25,505 bases of DNA, taken from the NCBI GenBank assembly GCA_946479615.1, contig CAMLGR010000057.1, positions 1-25,505 of the forward strand, given 5' to 3'. The DNA comes from an uncultured Bacteroidota bacterium (lineage in GTDB: Bacteria > Bacteroidota > Bacteroidia > Chitinophagales > Chitinophagaceae). Positions within the stretch are counted from its first letter, which is position 1. Each line of letters opens with the position of its first letter. Below the pieces are notes generated by a model. The model had not been told where the DNA came from and made no database searches. It saw only the letters and a list, made by a program, of their open reading frames with translations. Made by a program: the position numbers and the translations under genes. This document shows positions 8,087 to 17,123 of the stretch, piece by piece.

Positions 8087-9265
8087 ATGAGAAAGCCAAC
8101 TTTATGGATCACTGCCGCCTGCACAGTTTTTGTAACCACCGTTCTTATTATCGCTTGCAAGAAATCTGAATCCCGAAGTACGGCAGACAAGGGAATAGCG
8201 GGACAAGTAAGCGCCTGGTTAAACAGCCAGAAATTGAGCAGTAATGCAATTGATAACGAAAAAATCTCTACCCTTATCAATAGTCTTGATATGTCCGGGC
8301 TGAGATACGAAGAACTAAATACAAATAAGAAGTTTGTAGTTATTCCATTAAAAAAAGCTTTTAGTACTGGTCATCCTCAAAATGATAATGGAATAAATAT
8401 CCTCTTGCTGAAGATGCATAAGGAGGGAAATATCGAGAAAGGATATATCGTTCAATACTCTCCAAAAGCAAGTGCTGGCAATAATTTACTTCCGCAGAAT
8501 TGCTTTTATAAGATGTTCCGGAGCGAGATTCCTGAAGCAGATGGACATTTCCTGTTCCTTAATCTGAATCAAAATAAGGCGTTTGAATATACTTACAAGA
8601 ATGGCGACCTGGTTGAATACAGCCGCACTAAGCCCCAATTAAAGACTACTGCAGTGAACAGTCCTCCCCAGGATCCTATTGGCCCACCTTCGATTTGTAC
8701 AGATTGGTATTGGGTTACAACGACCTTGTATGCAGACGGGCATACAGAGACTTCTTCAGTATTTGCATTTACTACCTGTGTCTCCGGCAGCGGTGGAGGA
8801 GGAGAAGGCAATCAAAATGAATGCTGCGAAGGGGATGGGGATATGACCTTATCAAGCGATGCCGATCCTGTAAAATCAGGATTTGATTGTGCACCGGAAG
8901 CTACTGACCCTGTAACAGGCAACCCGACAAAGCAATGCACGATGCAATGGCATTGTAACACGAATCGCTTTCTTATCTATACCTGGAAATATTTAAGTAT
9001 TGAAAATTCAAACCTGGAAAAAATTTCGGGAATATGGTTATTCAAAACTACAACCCATTCCTCGTATAGTCTTGATGGTCAATTACCACCTTGTGTGACA
9101 TTCAGTTCAAGTGTAACCAATACGGTGATCCAGATCAATACGCCTAAAACGAGCAGTTTCGTTCAGTTGGATATTAATAATTCGTTTGACATTAATTGCA
9201 TTCCTTTTTATTCCGCCACAACGAATAATGTGAGGGTGTCAATTAATTATGGAGTGGATGGCTAA
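8087..9265 (+). CDS. hypothetical lipoprotein, 392 residues
   Basis: Not recognised as a named family. The N-terminus is a lipoprotein signal: MRKPTLW, a hydrophobic segment, then Cys24 in LIIAC followed by KKSESR. The mature protein is therefore expected to be lipid-anchored; the charged residues after the Cys do not settle which membrane. Residues 25-170 look globular with alternating beta and helix. A Pro-rich linker near 195-205 is followed by a short Gly-rich stretch (GSGGGGEG) and a cysteine-rich segment around 240-285 (CCEGDGD, FDCAPEAT, KQCTMQWHC), suggesting disulfides after export. The C-terminal 90 residues are Thr/Ser/Asn-rich and probably beta-strand. It is followed on the same strand by another unrecognised lipoprotein, and both sit in an AT-richer stretch than their neighbours, so they may be an accessory pair. 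Confidence 0.8.
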   Translation: MRKPTLWITAACTVFVTTVLIIACKKSESRSTADKGIAGQVSAWLNSQKLSSNAIDNEKISTLINSLDMSGLRYEELNTNKKFVVIPLKKAFSTGHPQNDNGINILLLKMHKEGNIEKGYIVQYSPKASAGNNLLPQNCFYKMFRSEIPEADGHFLFLNLNQNKAFEYTYKNGDLVEYSRTKPQLKTTAVNSPPQDPIGPPSICTDWYWVTTTLYADGHTETSSVFAFTTCVSGSGGGGEGNQNECCEGDGDMTLSSDADPVKSGFDCAPEATDPVTGNPTKQCTMQWHCNTNRFLIYTWKYLSIENSNLEKISGIWLFKTTTHSSYSLDGQLPPCVTFSSSVTNTVIQINTPKTSSFVQLDINNSFDINCIPFYSATTNNVRVSINYGVDG

Positions 9266-9277
9266 AATTAAACAAGA

Positions 9278-9319
9278 AATTGTATCAATGGCCATTGAGT
9301 AATGGTCATTGATATAATT
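9278..9319. repeat. long hairpin between the two lipoprotein genes
   Basis: Bases 9278-9296 pair with 9301-9319 over 19 positions with only two G-T pairs, around a 4-base GAGT loop; the top of the stem is CAATGGCCATT against AATGGTCATTG. It starts 13 bases after the first gene's stop and ends 20 bases before the second gene's ATG. There is no following T-run, so it is more likely an RNA processing or stability element, or a palindromic repeat, than a terminator. Confidence 0.8.
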
Positions 9320-9339
9320 GCTTAAAATATTTGATTCTC

Positions 9340-10059
9340 ATGCGACAGCAACCTGGTATAATTTTATTGAAACTAATGATACTGGCTTTATGCATTAGCT
9401 CTTGCGCAAGCCAAAAGGCGACTGTTCGCGCGATTCGTATTTCACATCATTTGCCTTTAAGCATCTGGAGTGACAGGCTACTGGATGAAGATAAATCCTA
9501 CGAAGTATATTATTATAACGACATGACAATGTATAAATATACCTATACATTCGATTCGGTTTCAAACGGGGATGTCGTACTTGAAGAAAAGAGATATAGT
9601 TTTTTCATCTTTCAAAATGATAGCACGTATGGCAAATTCTTCGATTCTCTCCAGGGAATGTCTTTTTACAGGAGATTACCGGTTGATTCGGTATGTAAAT
9701 CCAACAGCTTCGAAAATTTTAAATTAGATACTTTATCAATTTCGAAACCGGATAGTTCCTACGCGGATGGATCAGGTGACAATATAAAAATGTTCCATCC
9801 GCCAATCACAAAGAAAGATTCGCTCCGCTCTAAGATCTTCCTGTATTATAACAGGAAATTTGATGGTATAAAAGAAACGTTTACCCGGAAACTTGACCAC
9901 ACGGAGAATGGTAAGTTATATAAAGTGAAGATTGCATTTGATGGTATTGCTGATGCCGGCAACCCCAACAGACAAATAAGGTATAAAATGGAGGAGATCA
10001 ACCGTTCTGAGACGGGAAAACTTACAGAGTATTTCAGAAACTACAAGGCAGGCAAATAG
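9340..10059 (+). CDS. hypothetical lipoprotein, 239 residues
   Basis: Not recognised. The ATG at 9340 opens onto a lipoprotein signal: MRQQPG, a hydrophobic stretch, then a Cys in CISSC followed by ASQK. An in-frame TTG three codons upstream is less likely because it adds nothing to the signal. The mature part is rich in Tyr, Asp, Lys and Ser, including YEVYYYNDMTMYKYTYTF, with no internal membrane segment and no catalytic motif I can name. It is the second gene after the 392-residue lipoprotein and shares its strand. Its stop codon lies only 3 bases from the stop of the convergent gene at 10063, with no terminator between them, so the two transcripts probably overlap at their 3' ends. Confidence 0.75.
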   Translation: MRQQPGIILLKLMILALCISSCASQKATVRAIRISHHLPLSIWSDRLLDEDKSYEVYYYNDMTMYKYTYTFDSVSNGDVVLEEKRYSFFIFQNDSTYGKFFDSLQGMSFYRRLPVDSVCKSNSFENFKLDTLSISKPDSSYADGSGDNIKMFHPPITKKDSLRSKIFLYYNRKFDGIKETFTRKLDHTENGKLYKVKIAFDGIADAGNPNRQIRYKMEEINRSETGKLTEYFRNYKAGK

Positions 10060-10062
10060 TCT

Positions 10063-10992
10063 CTACTTCTTTTTCCTCTTCAATCTTATCGTCGCATTCT
10101 TATCCAAATTGCTGGTAAGCCGGACTTCATATTCTTTTTTGCCGTCGGTAACGATCATGAGCGCTGTATTGGGAGGAATGCTGCCGAGGTTGTTGGCGAA
10201 CATACTGATCTCGTTGTATTCACGGGTGCTGTCGATAGCGAGTACAAAATGAACGGAACGTGTACTCAGCCGTTGAGAAAAAGCCAGCAACTGGTTATTG
10301 TAAAAAACGGAGATGGAATCGCCATCTACTTCACCATTATCATAGAAGTCTACTTTCACCGAATCTGACTGCACTTCGATTTCGCTGGTGATTACGTTTT
10401 CTCTTTCTTTGAACTGGTTCTCCACAACATAATTGATCACTTTGCGCTGTCCGATATTCACGGCAGGAAGTGTATCGAAAGCCGAAGGTTTCCATACCTG
10501 GTATGTTTCTTTATATTCCCTGATCTCTTTTAATACAGAATCCTGTTTACTGGCATCGGCATTCAGGCCCAGGTTGAAATTGATATCGACACAGGTGTAT
10601 TTATATTCCGGGAGGCCCACGAAAGCGCCTACAAGGTTGGAGCCTGCTTTTGCTACGCGCAACGTGGCCTGCAGGGTCATCATACAATCCACATCCATAT
10701 TGGCGTTCGATCCATGATAGGTAACAGGAATATTATACAGGGTGAGCTGACGGGTGCCGGCATTGTAATTACCTTTTACCTGCACACTCCGGTAAGTATT
10801 TTTGAAAAAATAGTTGAGAACGCCTTTTACATATCCTCTTTCGGGTTGCAATACCAGCTCTACAAGATAATTATTGGCGCTCCCGCTGGTCTTAATGCTT
10901 CCTTTTCCATACCAGTAACCAAAAACGCTTTGGCTCTGGGAAGAGGCGTACAGGGAGGTAAACAATAAGGCGAACAGAAGGATTTTCTTCAT
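10063..10992 (-). CDS. secreted protein of unknown function, 309 residues
   Basis: Exported protein with a classical signal peptide (MKKILLFALLFTSLYASSQ). There is no lipobox. The mature N-terminal half begins VFGYWYGKGSI and looks like a beta-rich sandwich with Tyr, Val and Asn strands. The C-terminal part (about 205-305) contains VKVDFYDNGEVDGDSISVFYNN and ends IPPNTALMIVTDGKKEYEVRL. I associate this C-terminal pattern with a domain found in many secreted Bacteroidota proteins, but I cannot name its function. It reads away from smpB with a 54-base gap on the same strand, and converges with the lipoprotein gene at 10059. Confidence 0.75.
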   Translation of the reverse strand: MKKILLFALLFTSLYASSQSQSVFGYWYGKGSIKTSGSANNYLVELVLQPERGYVKGVLNYFFKNTYRSVQVKGNYNAGTRQLTLYNIPVTYHGSNANMDVDCMMTLQATLRVAKAGSNLVGAFVGLPEYKYTCVDINFNLGLNADASKQDSVLKEIREYKETYQVWKPSAFDTLPAVNIGQRKVINYVVENQFKERENVITSEIEVQSDSVKVDFYDNGEVDGDSISVFYNNQLLAFSQRLSTRSVHFVLAIDSTREYNEISMFANNLGSIPPNTALMIVTDGKKEYEVRLTSNLDKNATIRLKRKKK

Positions 10993-11046
10993 CGTGTGCT
11001 AGGTTCGTCAAAAATCATGCTTATTTTAAACGAAACAGGAGACTGA

Positions 11047-11481
11047 TTATTTCAGGTAGCGTTTCATTTCTCTTTCTACGTCCTTCTGGCGGATGGTTTC
11101 CCGCTTATCGTGAAGTTTTTTACCCCTGCCGAGGCCGATCTCCATTTTGACGAGGTTCTTTTCGTTGAAATATATGCGAAGGGGAATGAGGGTATATCCT
11201 TTTTCTTTTAGTTTCCCTTCTATTTTGCGGATCTCTTTTTTATGCAAAAGCAGTTTCCGGTCGCGGACGGGATCATGATTATTGAGATTGCCATGAGAAT
11301 ATTCTGCAATATGGAGCGATTTTACCCAGATCTCGCCTTTGTGCAACAGGCAATAACTATCGTTAAAGCTCACTTTACCGCCACGGATGGATTTTACTTC
11401 CGTTCCCACTAGTACCATCCCCGCTTCATATTTTACATCAATGAAGTATTCGTGCCAGGCAGATCTGTTTTTTGATTCCAT
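11047..11481 (-). CDS. smpB: SsrA-binding protein SmpB
   Basis: RNA-binding partner of tmRNA in trans-translation, which rescues stalled ribosomes and tags the nascent chain for degradation. The sequence shows the family signature: NRSAWHEYFIDVKYEAGMVLVGTEVKSIRGGKVSFNDSYC near the N-terminus in consecutive blocks, then HIAEYSHGN, HDPVRDRKLLLHKKEI and GYTLIPLRIYF. The basic C-terminal tail (KKLHDKRETIRQKDVEREMKRYLK region) is the part that mimics the tmRNA decoding interaction. The length of 144 residues is normal for the family. It lies 32 bases downstream of accD and is probably cotranscribed with it. The tmRNA gene itself is not in the window. Confidence 0.95.
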   Translation of the reverse strand: MESKNRSAWHEYFIDVKYEAGMVLVGTEVKSIRGGKVSFNDSYCLLHKGEIWVKSLHIAEYSHGNLNNHDPVRDRKLLLHKKEIRKIEGKLKEKGYTLIPLRIYFNEKNLVKMEIGLGRGKKLHDKRETIRQKDVEREMKRYLK

Positions 11482-11513
11482 CAGTTCGTATTCGCGTTAC
11501 CGGTACAGCCAGG

Positions 11514-12428
11514 TCAGTTGCTGAAATGTTTAAGAACCGTAACGAGTTTCTCTTTTAAATCATTTCTTGGTACAATGAAATCGAGGAAGCCATGTTCCAG
11601 GATAAATTCACTGCGTTGAAAACCTTCCGGCAGGTCTTTCTTGATGGTTTCTTTGATTACCCTCGGGCCTGCAAAACCAATCAATGCTCCTGGTTCTGCA
11701 ATATTCAGATCGCCCAGCATGCCAAAGGATGCAGAGATGCCACCAAAAGTAGGATCAGTGAGTAAGGAGATATAAGGGAGTTTTGCATCGCTGAGTTGTG
11801 ATAACTTGCCGCTTGTCTTGGCCAGTTGCATCAGTGAGAAAGCACTTTCCATCATCCTGGCTCCGCCACTTTTGCTGATGACCATATACGGTATCTTATG
11901 TTCAATCGCATAATCAACTGCGCGTGAAAATTTTTCACCCATTACACTGCCTAATGAACCACCGATGAATTCAAAATCCATACAGGCGATCACGATATCA
12001 TGACCACCCACTTTACCACTGGCTACCCGCATGGAATCTTTGAGATCGGTTTTGCTCCAGATCTCTTCCAGTCTTTTTTTATACGGTTTCAGATCGGTAA
12101 ATTCCAGGTAGTCCTTGCTGCGGATATTATCAAACAGCTCGGTAAACTCGCCATCATCAAATAATATATCGTAATATAAATTACTGTTGATACGATGATG
12201 ATAGGCACATTTGGGGCAAACAAATAAATGTTCGCGCAATTCCGTCATCGTACAGATATAACCGCAATTAGGGCATTTTGTCCAGAGCCCTTCGGGAGTT
12301 TCCTTTTTTTCCGAGGTTTTGGTATTGATCCCTTTCTTGATACGTTTGAACCAGCTTGTCTTTGTTTCTTCCGTTTTACCGTCTTCTCCTGCCAGGTTCG
12401 CATCGAAATCTTCAAATTGTTTCGCCAT
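11514..12428 (-). CDS. accD: acetyl-CoA carboxylase carboxyltransferase subunit beta
   Basis: Beta subunit of the carboxyltransferase that moves the carboxyl group from carboxy-biotin to acetyl-CoA, making malonyl-CoA for fatty-acid synthesis. An N-terminal C4 zinc ribbon is present (C52, C55, C71, C74 in CPNCGYICT and [10 protein letters not shown]). The crotonase-type core carries [36 protein letters not shown] and [15 protein letters not shown], all family hallmarks. At 304 residues it has the normal length. The first 45 residues form a charged, probably disordered leader. The accA subunit is not in the window. A -7 box lies 19 bases upstream of the ATG, giving a very short leader; smpB follows 32 bases downstream. 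Confidence 0.96.
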   Translation of the reverse strand: MAKQFEDFDANLAGEDGKTEETKTSWFKRIKKGINTKTSEKKETPEGLWTKCPNCGYICTMTELREHLFVCPKCAYHHRINSNLYYDILFDDGEFTELFDNIRSKDYLEFTDLKPYKKRLEEIWSKTDLKDSMRVASGKVGGHDIVIACMDFEFIGGSLGSVMGEKFSRAVDYAIEHKIPYMVISKSGGARMMESAFSLMQLAKTSGKLSQLSDAKLPYISLLTDPTFGGISASFGMLGDLNIAEPGALIGFAGPRVIKETIKKDLPEGFQRSEFILEHGFLDFIVPRNDLKEKLVTVLKHFSN

Positions 12429-12446
12429 AACCTTTTTTTGAGGCTA

Positions 12447-12454
12447 CAAATATA
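12447..12454 (-). promoter_or_regulatory. Bacteroidota-type -7 box for accD-smpB
   Basis: Read on the minus strand, the bases are TATATTTG, an exact match to TAnnTTTG, 19 bases before the accD ATG. I see no TTG at the usual -33 distance. Position and orientation support it. Confidence 0.55.
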
Positions 12455-12498
12455 GGGATTCAGAAAAATATAGCCGTTATGCGCTGAAAAGGATTGCC

Positions 12499-12537
12499 AC
12501 GGATATACGGATAAGAAAGAACTGTCCGTGTATCCGT
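12499..12537. repeat. intergenic palindromic repeat (CACGGATA type)
   Basis: ACGGATATACGGA at 12499-12511 pairs with TCCGTGTATCCGT at 12525-12537 over 13 positions with one G-T pair, around a 13-base A-rich loop. Within each arm the motif ACGGATA/TCCGTGTATCC is itself nearly repeated. It lies between accD and the downstream end of the TlpA-like gene. Similar CACGGAT palindromes are scattered between genes in many bacterial genomes, so this is probably one copy of a dispersed repeat (inference). Confidence 0.7.
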
Positions 12538-12578
12538 CGCAATGAGAATGAACCTGGATTAAGAAGTGACATAAATCA

Positions 12579-12618
12579 AACAGGGACCAACAACTTACGG
12601 TAGTTCCTGGTCCCTGTT
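12579..12618 (-). terminator. probable terminator of the S9 peptidase-TlpA operon
   Basis: AACAGGGACCA (12579-12589) and TGGTCCCTGTT (12608-12618) are exact reverse complements, and inner bases AACT/AGTT add four more pairs after a small internal loop. On the minus strand the stem begins 20 bases after the stop codon at 12639 and is followed by TTTGATTTATG, a weak T-run. Strength of the stem and position support a terminator; the poor T-run lowers confidence. Confidence 0.6.
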
Positions 12619-12638
12619 CAATAATTTGTAATGTGTTC

Positions 12639-14567
12639 TTAAAAGGCTTTTTTATCGGGATTATCCGCCATTTCGATCATGGCGGTGAGTTCCTGCAGCA
12701 GTTGGTCCTCGCTTCCATCGAATCCAACCGCTTTGAAACGTATTTTACCTTCTTTATCGATCACGAATTTGGTAGGAATGCCATCTACTTTGAATTGCTC
12801 TACCACTTTATCATCGGTATCCAGCAATACATCAAAGCTGTATTGTTTGCCGGCGATGAAATCCGCTGCATTTTTCTTTTTTTCTTCTACCCGTTCCCAG
12901 GTATCGACAAAGATGAATTTAACAGAAGGGTCGTCCTTGTACTTTGTCACTGCTTTTTGCATACCGGGAAATGAGGCTTTGCAGGGACCGCACCAGGTGG
13001 CCCAGAAATCAACCACTACTACTTTGCCTTTCAGGTCGGCGATATTTATTTTTTTGCCATCCAGGTTGAACAGGGCAAAAGAAGGAGCTGCTTCGTTCAG
13101 CATCGATTTGCGGAGTTCGGCCAGCATCTTCAACTGGTTTTCTTTTTGCAGTCCTACGATGTAGTCTTCAAACCCCGCTTCCGATTTTTTCTCTTTTACA
13201 TATGCGCGTTTCAATATCTCTTTTATATCAGCCGTGTATTTACCATCTTTTACAAACTGCTCCAGTTGTTTTTTATATTCTTTCGCCGGTAATGCTTTTT
13301 CCGCCAGCAATGCATAAGTATTGTTCTGATCGGGGCTTTTACCTTCTTCGATTACAATTGCGGATTCTTTGGCAACAGCCAATCCTTTTTTATAGTTGCC
13401 CATGCGATATAATACCATCGCATAGGTATCGCCGAACATACCATACATTCCCTTACGGTTATCGTCCCATTGTTTTTGGGTAAATGCATCCGGCTTTGGA
13501 GATGATGGTTTTTTCCAATCGGCCTTTGTTATTTCAGTGGCGGTTCTTGCCATTTCTTCCGCATAAGGGAGATTGATACTGTTTTCCTGCATCGTCCAGG
13601 CTAAACTATTATACACCTGCGCCAGTACGGTCTTATCTTTTACGTCTGCATCGGCCAGTGCCTTTTTAAAATTATCCCAGTCATGCTCTCTTCCGTATGC
13701 GAGCGCCATATTGAGTTTATAATTCGATACTCTTTTCTTTTGCGCTTCCCATAAAGGATCGGTTTCCGTTTTAGTGACGATCTCTGTTAGTAAGGCCTGC
13801 TTTTTTACAAGATCTTTCTCGCTGTTGAAATCAGTTATTTTTTTAGTGATCGTCCATTCTCCATTAGGGAATTTCTCTTTTCTCATGTCATCGATCAGTT
13901 TGGCCTGCTGGGGTAATTTGGCGACAGTACGATAAAGAAGCTCCAGCGTTGCATAATCGCTTTCGTCTTTTAACCCATTCTTCAATAATCCTTCTATTTC
14001 TTTTTGTATAAGTGCAGGTGCTTCTTCTTTTTTAGTAGCTGTGACAATGCGCAGATAAGCGGGCAGCTCTGTCTTTTTGGATTCGGGATAGAGTGCAAAT
14101 TCTTTCTCATAATTCTCCAGTGCCAGGCTGGTGTTTCTTTCTACACCCACGCTATTGCCATAATATTGATAAAAATTAGCCGCAGAGATATAGCTTTGTT
14201 TTTTGATCTTGTCTCCGTCGTACAAGGGGAGTGTAAATCCTTTATCAAAATTATTGTCCCATTTCTTATCAGCTGAAAAACTGAAGTATAGAAAATTCCC
14301 GGAGGTATCCGTTTGCACCGTTCCGGTATATTGATGATTGGATCTGGTGAGCGGGATCTCGATCGCGGTTTGTCCTTTGCTGCCGAGCTGATAGGCGACT
14401 GCTTCTACAGGCGCCGTCACACCGCTGATATCACCGCCGGGTGTGTAGGTAAATGTGATCAGGTCACCGGCCTTTGGTTTTGCTGGTGTATAGGTAAAAT
14501 TGTTTTGTGCATAGGTTGCTGTAGTGATTAGAAGGGCCAGCAAACCTGTCATTTTTCTCATGTTCAT
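12639..14567 (-). CDS. secreted TlpA-like thioredoxin-fold protein with long N-terminal region
   Basis: Exported disulfide oxidoreductase candidate of 642 residues. A signal peptide (MNMRKMTGLLALLITTATYAQ) is followed by a beta-rich domain (about 22-125), then a helical, repeat-like region (about 130-480) with TPR-like pairs, for example YNSLAWTMQ and YAMVLYRMGNYKKGLAVAKESA. A TlpA/AhpC-type thioredoxin domain occupies about 497-635. The redox site is WCGPC with C526 and C529, and the cis-proline is P598 in GIPT, so the active site looks intact. This architecture is common in Bacteroidota periplasmic proteins; the substrate is unknown. It starts 36 bases after the S9 peptidase stop and is likely cotranscribed with it. 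An alternative start is the ATG at 14561, two codons in; the signal peptide works with either. Confidence 0.9.
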   Translation of the reverse strand: MNMRKMTGLLALLITTATYAQNNFTYTPAKPKAGDLITFTYTPGGDISGVTAPVEAVAYQLGSKGQTAIEIPLTRSNHQYTGTVQTDTSGNFLYFSFSADKKWDNNFDKGFTLPLYDGDKIKKQSYISAANFYQYYGNSVGVERNTSLALENYEKEFALYPESKKTELPAYLRIVTATKKEEAPALIQKEIEGLLKNGLKDESDYATLELLYRTVAKLPQQAKLIDDMRKEKFPNGEWTITKKITDFNSEKDLVKKQALLTEIVTKTETDPLWEAQKKRVSNYKLNMALAYGREHDWDNFKKALADADVKDKTVLAQVYNSLAWTMQENSINLPYAEEMARTATEITKADWKKPSSPKPDAFTQKQWDDNRKGMYGMFGDTYAMVLYRMGNYKKGLAVAKESAIVIEEGKSPDQNNTYALLAEKALPAKEYKKQLEQFVKDGKYTADIKEILKRAYVKEKKSEAGFEDYIVGLQKENQLKMLAELRKSMLNEAAPSFALFNLDGKKINIADLKGKVVVVDFWATWCGPCKASFPGMQKAVTKYKDDPSVKFIFVDTWERVEEKKKNAADFIAGKQYSFDVLLDTDDKVVEQFKVDGIPTKFVIDKEGKIRFKAVGFDGSEDQLLQELTAMIEMADNPDKKAF

Positions 14568-14603
14568 GGCCTTTGTTTTAGATAGTGAAAGAAAGAATTG
14601 GAA

Positions 14604-16988
14604 TTACTTATTTTTCAATACGGTTTCAAACAGTTTCAATATCCGTTTGTATTCATCTGTCCAGCTGCTGGGTTCGACAAACCCGTGATCCTCCATCGGG
14701 TAAGAAGCCAGTTCCCAGTTATCCTTTCCCAGTTCGATCAGGCGCTGGGTAAGTTTGACGATATCCTGGTAATGTACATTTACATCCACCATACCATGCA
14801 ACATCAGCAAATGGCCTTTTAATCCTTCTGCAAAGTACAACGGTGAACTGCGCCGGTAAGCGAGACTGTCGGTAAACGGTTCATTCAATATATTAGAGGT
14901 ATACCCGTGGTTATAATTGGCCCAGTCGGTCACCGACCGGATAGCTCCGCCGGCCGCAAATACATCCGGTTCGGTAAACATTCCCATCAATGTAATGAAC
15001 CCGCCATACGATCCGCCATACAATCCTACATGCTTTGGATTCACACCATAGGTTTTCACGAGATAATTCACGCCATCTACCTGGTCGCTGAGATCTTTTC
15101 CTCCCATATGGCGATAGATGCCTGTTCGCCAGTCCCGGCCATAACCTGCACTTCCCCGGTAATCTATATCCATTACATAATAGCCTTTATCCGCCAGTAA
15201 ATTGTTGAACATATACTCCCGGAAATAACTGCTCCACCATTTATGTGCATTTTGAAGATATCCTGCTCCATGTACAAACAGTACCGCCGGTTTAGCCGCA
15301 TCAAGCACGGTCGGCTTATACAAACGGGCATAGACAGTAGCGCCATCCCTGGCCGTAAATGTGATCACTTCCGGATCGCGCCAGGCATAGGATTTAAATT
15401 CATCGCTTTGCGCTTTATCAGTGATCTGTTGCAATTTGCCACCCGGTTTATTTTCCTGTAAATAGAGTTCCCAGGGTTTGTTGGAATAGGAGTAAAGAAA
15501 AGCAATGTATTTTCCGTCCGGTGAAATGACCACATCATTAGCGCCGGTCATTGTGGTAATTCTTTCCATTTTGCCGCTGCTGATGGTCAGCCGGTAAAAT
15601 TGCTGCTCCCCGGGATGTACTTCATTGGTAGAAACATAGAAATGCTTTTTGTCGTTGGACAGTACCGCTTCCTGTATTTCATAATTACCGGAAGTAAGCG
15701 GAAGAATGCGGCCGGTTAATACATCAGCCATATAGATATGAGAATATTTTTTTTCTGCCTGGAACCAATAGGTGTTTTCGTTGATCCAACCGGTACTATT
15801 CAAACTGATACCGGGGCCACCGATCCAGGCATCATCATGCTGGCGATCCAGTAATACCAGTTTACAGGAAGAAGTATCCAGTGTGGCCAGCCACCTGTCC
15901 TTATTATCCAGCGATTGAATTTCAAAAACAGCTTTACTGCCATTGGGCGACCAGACAGGACCGAGTATCAATACATCGCGGAGTGCATTCTTTTTAGTAC
16001 GCTCCTGTAATTGTTTGGGATAATCCTTTACATAATCCGGCAGGTCATGCATACCGGGTAAAGAATCACTGTTTAATCTGATAACGGAATCCCTGTCCCT
16101 GTCATAGAGATAGGATTCATAAGCTCCCTGTGCAGCGCCTACTTTGGTTCGCCCGGGAATATCGGTAGTGAACCCGCTTTCGGTTACATAATTGGGAACA
16201 ATTGTGTTTTTGGTATTTGCTGCAGGTTTGTATAAACGATAACTGATAAATCTTCCATCGGGGCTGATCGTTACGCCCTGCAGGTTTTTATCGTCGATAG
16301 AGATACTGCGAAGGTCTTTTTGTTTAATGGATTGCGTATACTTTTCTGTTGCCTCTCTTTTTTCTTTCCGGGAACGAAGCACTTCGAAATATTTTAACTG
16401 GTCGTTCTTTAACCAATCTTCCTGCTGGCTGCTGCTGCTGTTATTGCTGTTGCTATTACGTCCTGTAGCAGGAGTTGTACCGGCAGCTTTCAGGTTGGTA
16501 AGTTGTAGTGTTTCGCCGGTTTGAATATCCCAGGCATACAGGTTCAGGGTACGGCTGTAAACGATTTTTGTTTCTTTAAATGAGAATTGAGCATTGCTTT
16601 CGATATCGGTAGTCTGCGTAATGCTTTTTGTTTTTCCTGATTTAATATCGGTGTAAAAAATATCACCGTCTTTGCTATACGTGTATGCCGTCCTGGCATT
16701 GTTGTAAGAGACCTGGTTATCTGTCACCCGGTTTTGCCTGTCGGCTACGCTGACTTTTACCGGGATGTGATTGGTTACCGTAATGGCATACATAGAATCA
16801 GCGGGTGACTGATCGGGGTTCCAGCTAAAATAAATGGTTTTGCTATCGGTGCTCCATTGCAAAGCAGAAGGAGAGCTGCCGATCCATTTGGGATCGCGCA
16901 TGATCTTTTCAACGGTTAACCCGGAGCCTGATTGTGAAAAAGTTTGGAAGCAAATAAAAAGGGATGGAATAAGAAAATATTTCCTCAT
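14604..16988 (-). CDS. S9 family peptidase (prolyl oligopeptidase/DPP IV type)
   Basis: Exported serine peptidase of 794 residues. A signal peptide (MRKYFLIPSLFICFQTFSQ) precedes a long beta-propeller region (about 20-530) with repeated segments such as SPDGRFISYRLY, SPNGSKAVFEI and SPDGKYIAFLYS. A C-terminal alpha/beta-hydrolase domain carries the full triad: Ser660 in GGSYGG, Asp735 in HGMVDVNV, His768 in EDHGF. The family cleaves short peptides, often after proline or alanine; the exact specificity cannot be read from the sequence. A polar low-complexity insert around residues 180-192 (NSNSNNSSSSQQ) is encoded by GCTGCTGCTG-like repeats on the plus strand. The TlpA-like gene follows 36 bases downstream. 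Upstream on the minus strand there is a near-consensus -7 box, TATATTTA. Confidence 0.93.
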   Translation of the reverse strand: MRKYFLIPSLFICFQTFSQSGSGLTVEKIMRDPKWIGSSPSALQWSTDSKTIYFSWNPDQSPADSMYAITVTNHIPVKVSVADRQNRVTDNQVSYNNARTAYTYSKDGDIFYTDIKSGKTKSITQTTDIESNAQFSFKETKIVYSRTLNLYAWDIQTGETLQLTNLKAAGTTPATGRNSNSNNSSSSQQEDWLKNDQLKYFEVLRSRKEKREATEKYTQSIKQKDLRSISIDDKNLQGVTISPDGRFISYRLYKPAANTKNTIVPNYVTESGFTTDIPGRTKVGAAQGAYESYLYDRDRDSVIRLNSDSLPGMHDLPDYVKDYPKQLQERTKKNALRDVLILGPVWSPNGSKAVFEIQSLDNKDRWLATLDTSSCKLVLLDRQHDDAWIGGPGISLNSTGWINENTYWFQAEKKYSHIYMADVLTGRILPLTSGNYEIQEAVLSNDKKHFYVSTNEVHPGEQQFYRLTISSGKMERITTMTGANDVVISPDGKYIAFLYSYSNKPWELYLQENKPGGKLQQITDKAQSDEFKSYAWRDPEVITFTARDGATVYARLYKPTVLDAAKPAVLFVHGAGYLQNAHKWWSSYFREYMFNNLLADKGYYVMDIDYRGSAGYGRDWRTGIYRHMGGKDLSDQVDGVNYLVKTYGVNPKHVGLYGGSYGGFITLMGMFTEPDVFAAGGAIRSVTDWANYNHGYTSNILNEPFTDSLAYRRSSPLYFAEGLKGHLLMLHGMVDVNVHYQDIVKLTQRLIELGKDNWELASYPMEDHGFVEPSSWTDEYKRILKLFETVLKNK

Positions 16989-17123
16989 AAGCAGTGTGTG
17001 TGTTTACAGGGATAAATATAAGACATAAAGTTATGGATTGGCCCCTTCTTCAGGTAAGAAGCAAGTGGCAGGTAGGGGCGAGGAGATTTGCTTCCCACCC
17101 GCTATTCCCCACTCCCCATTTTA

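Noticed and set aside
9331..9339. TTG start for the 239-residue lipoprotein
   Set aside because: The ATG three codons later gives the same lipoprotein signal with a better start codon.
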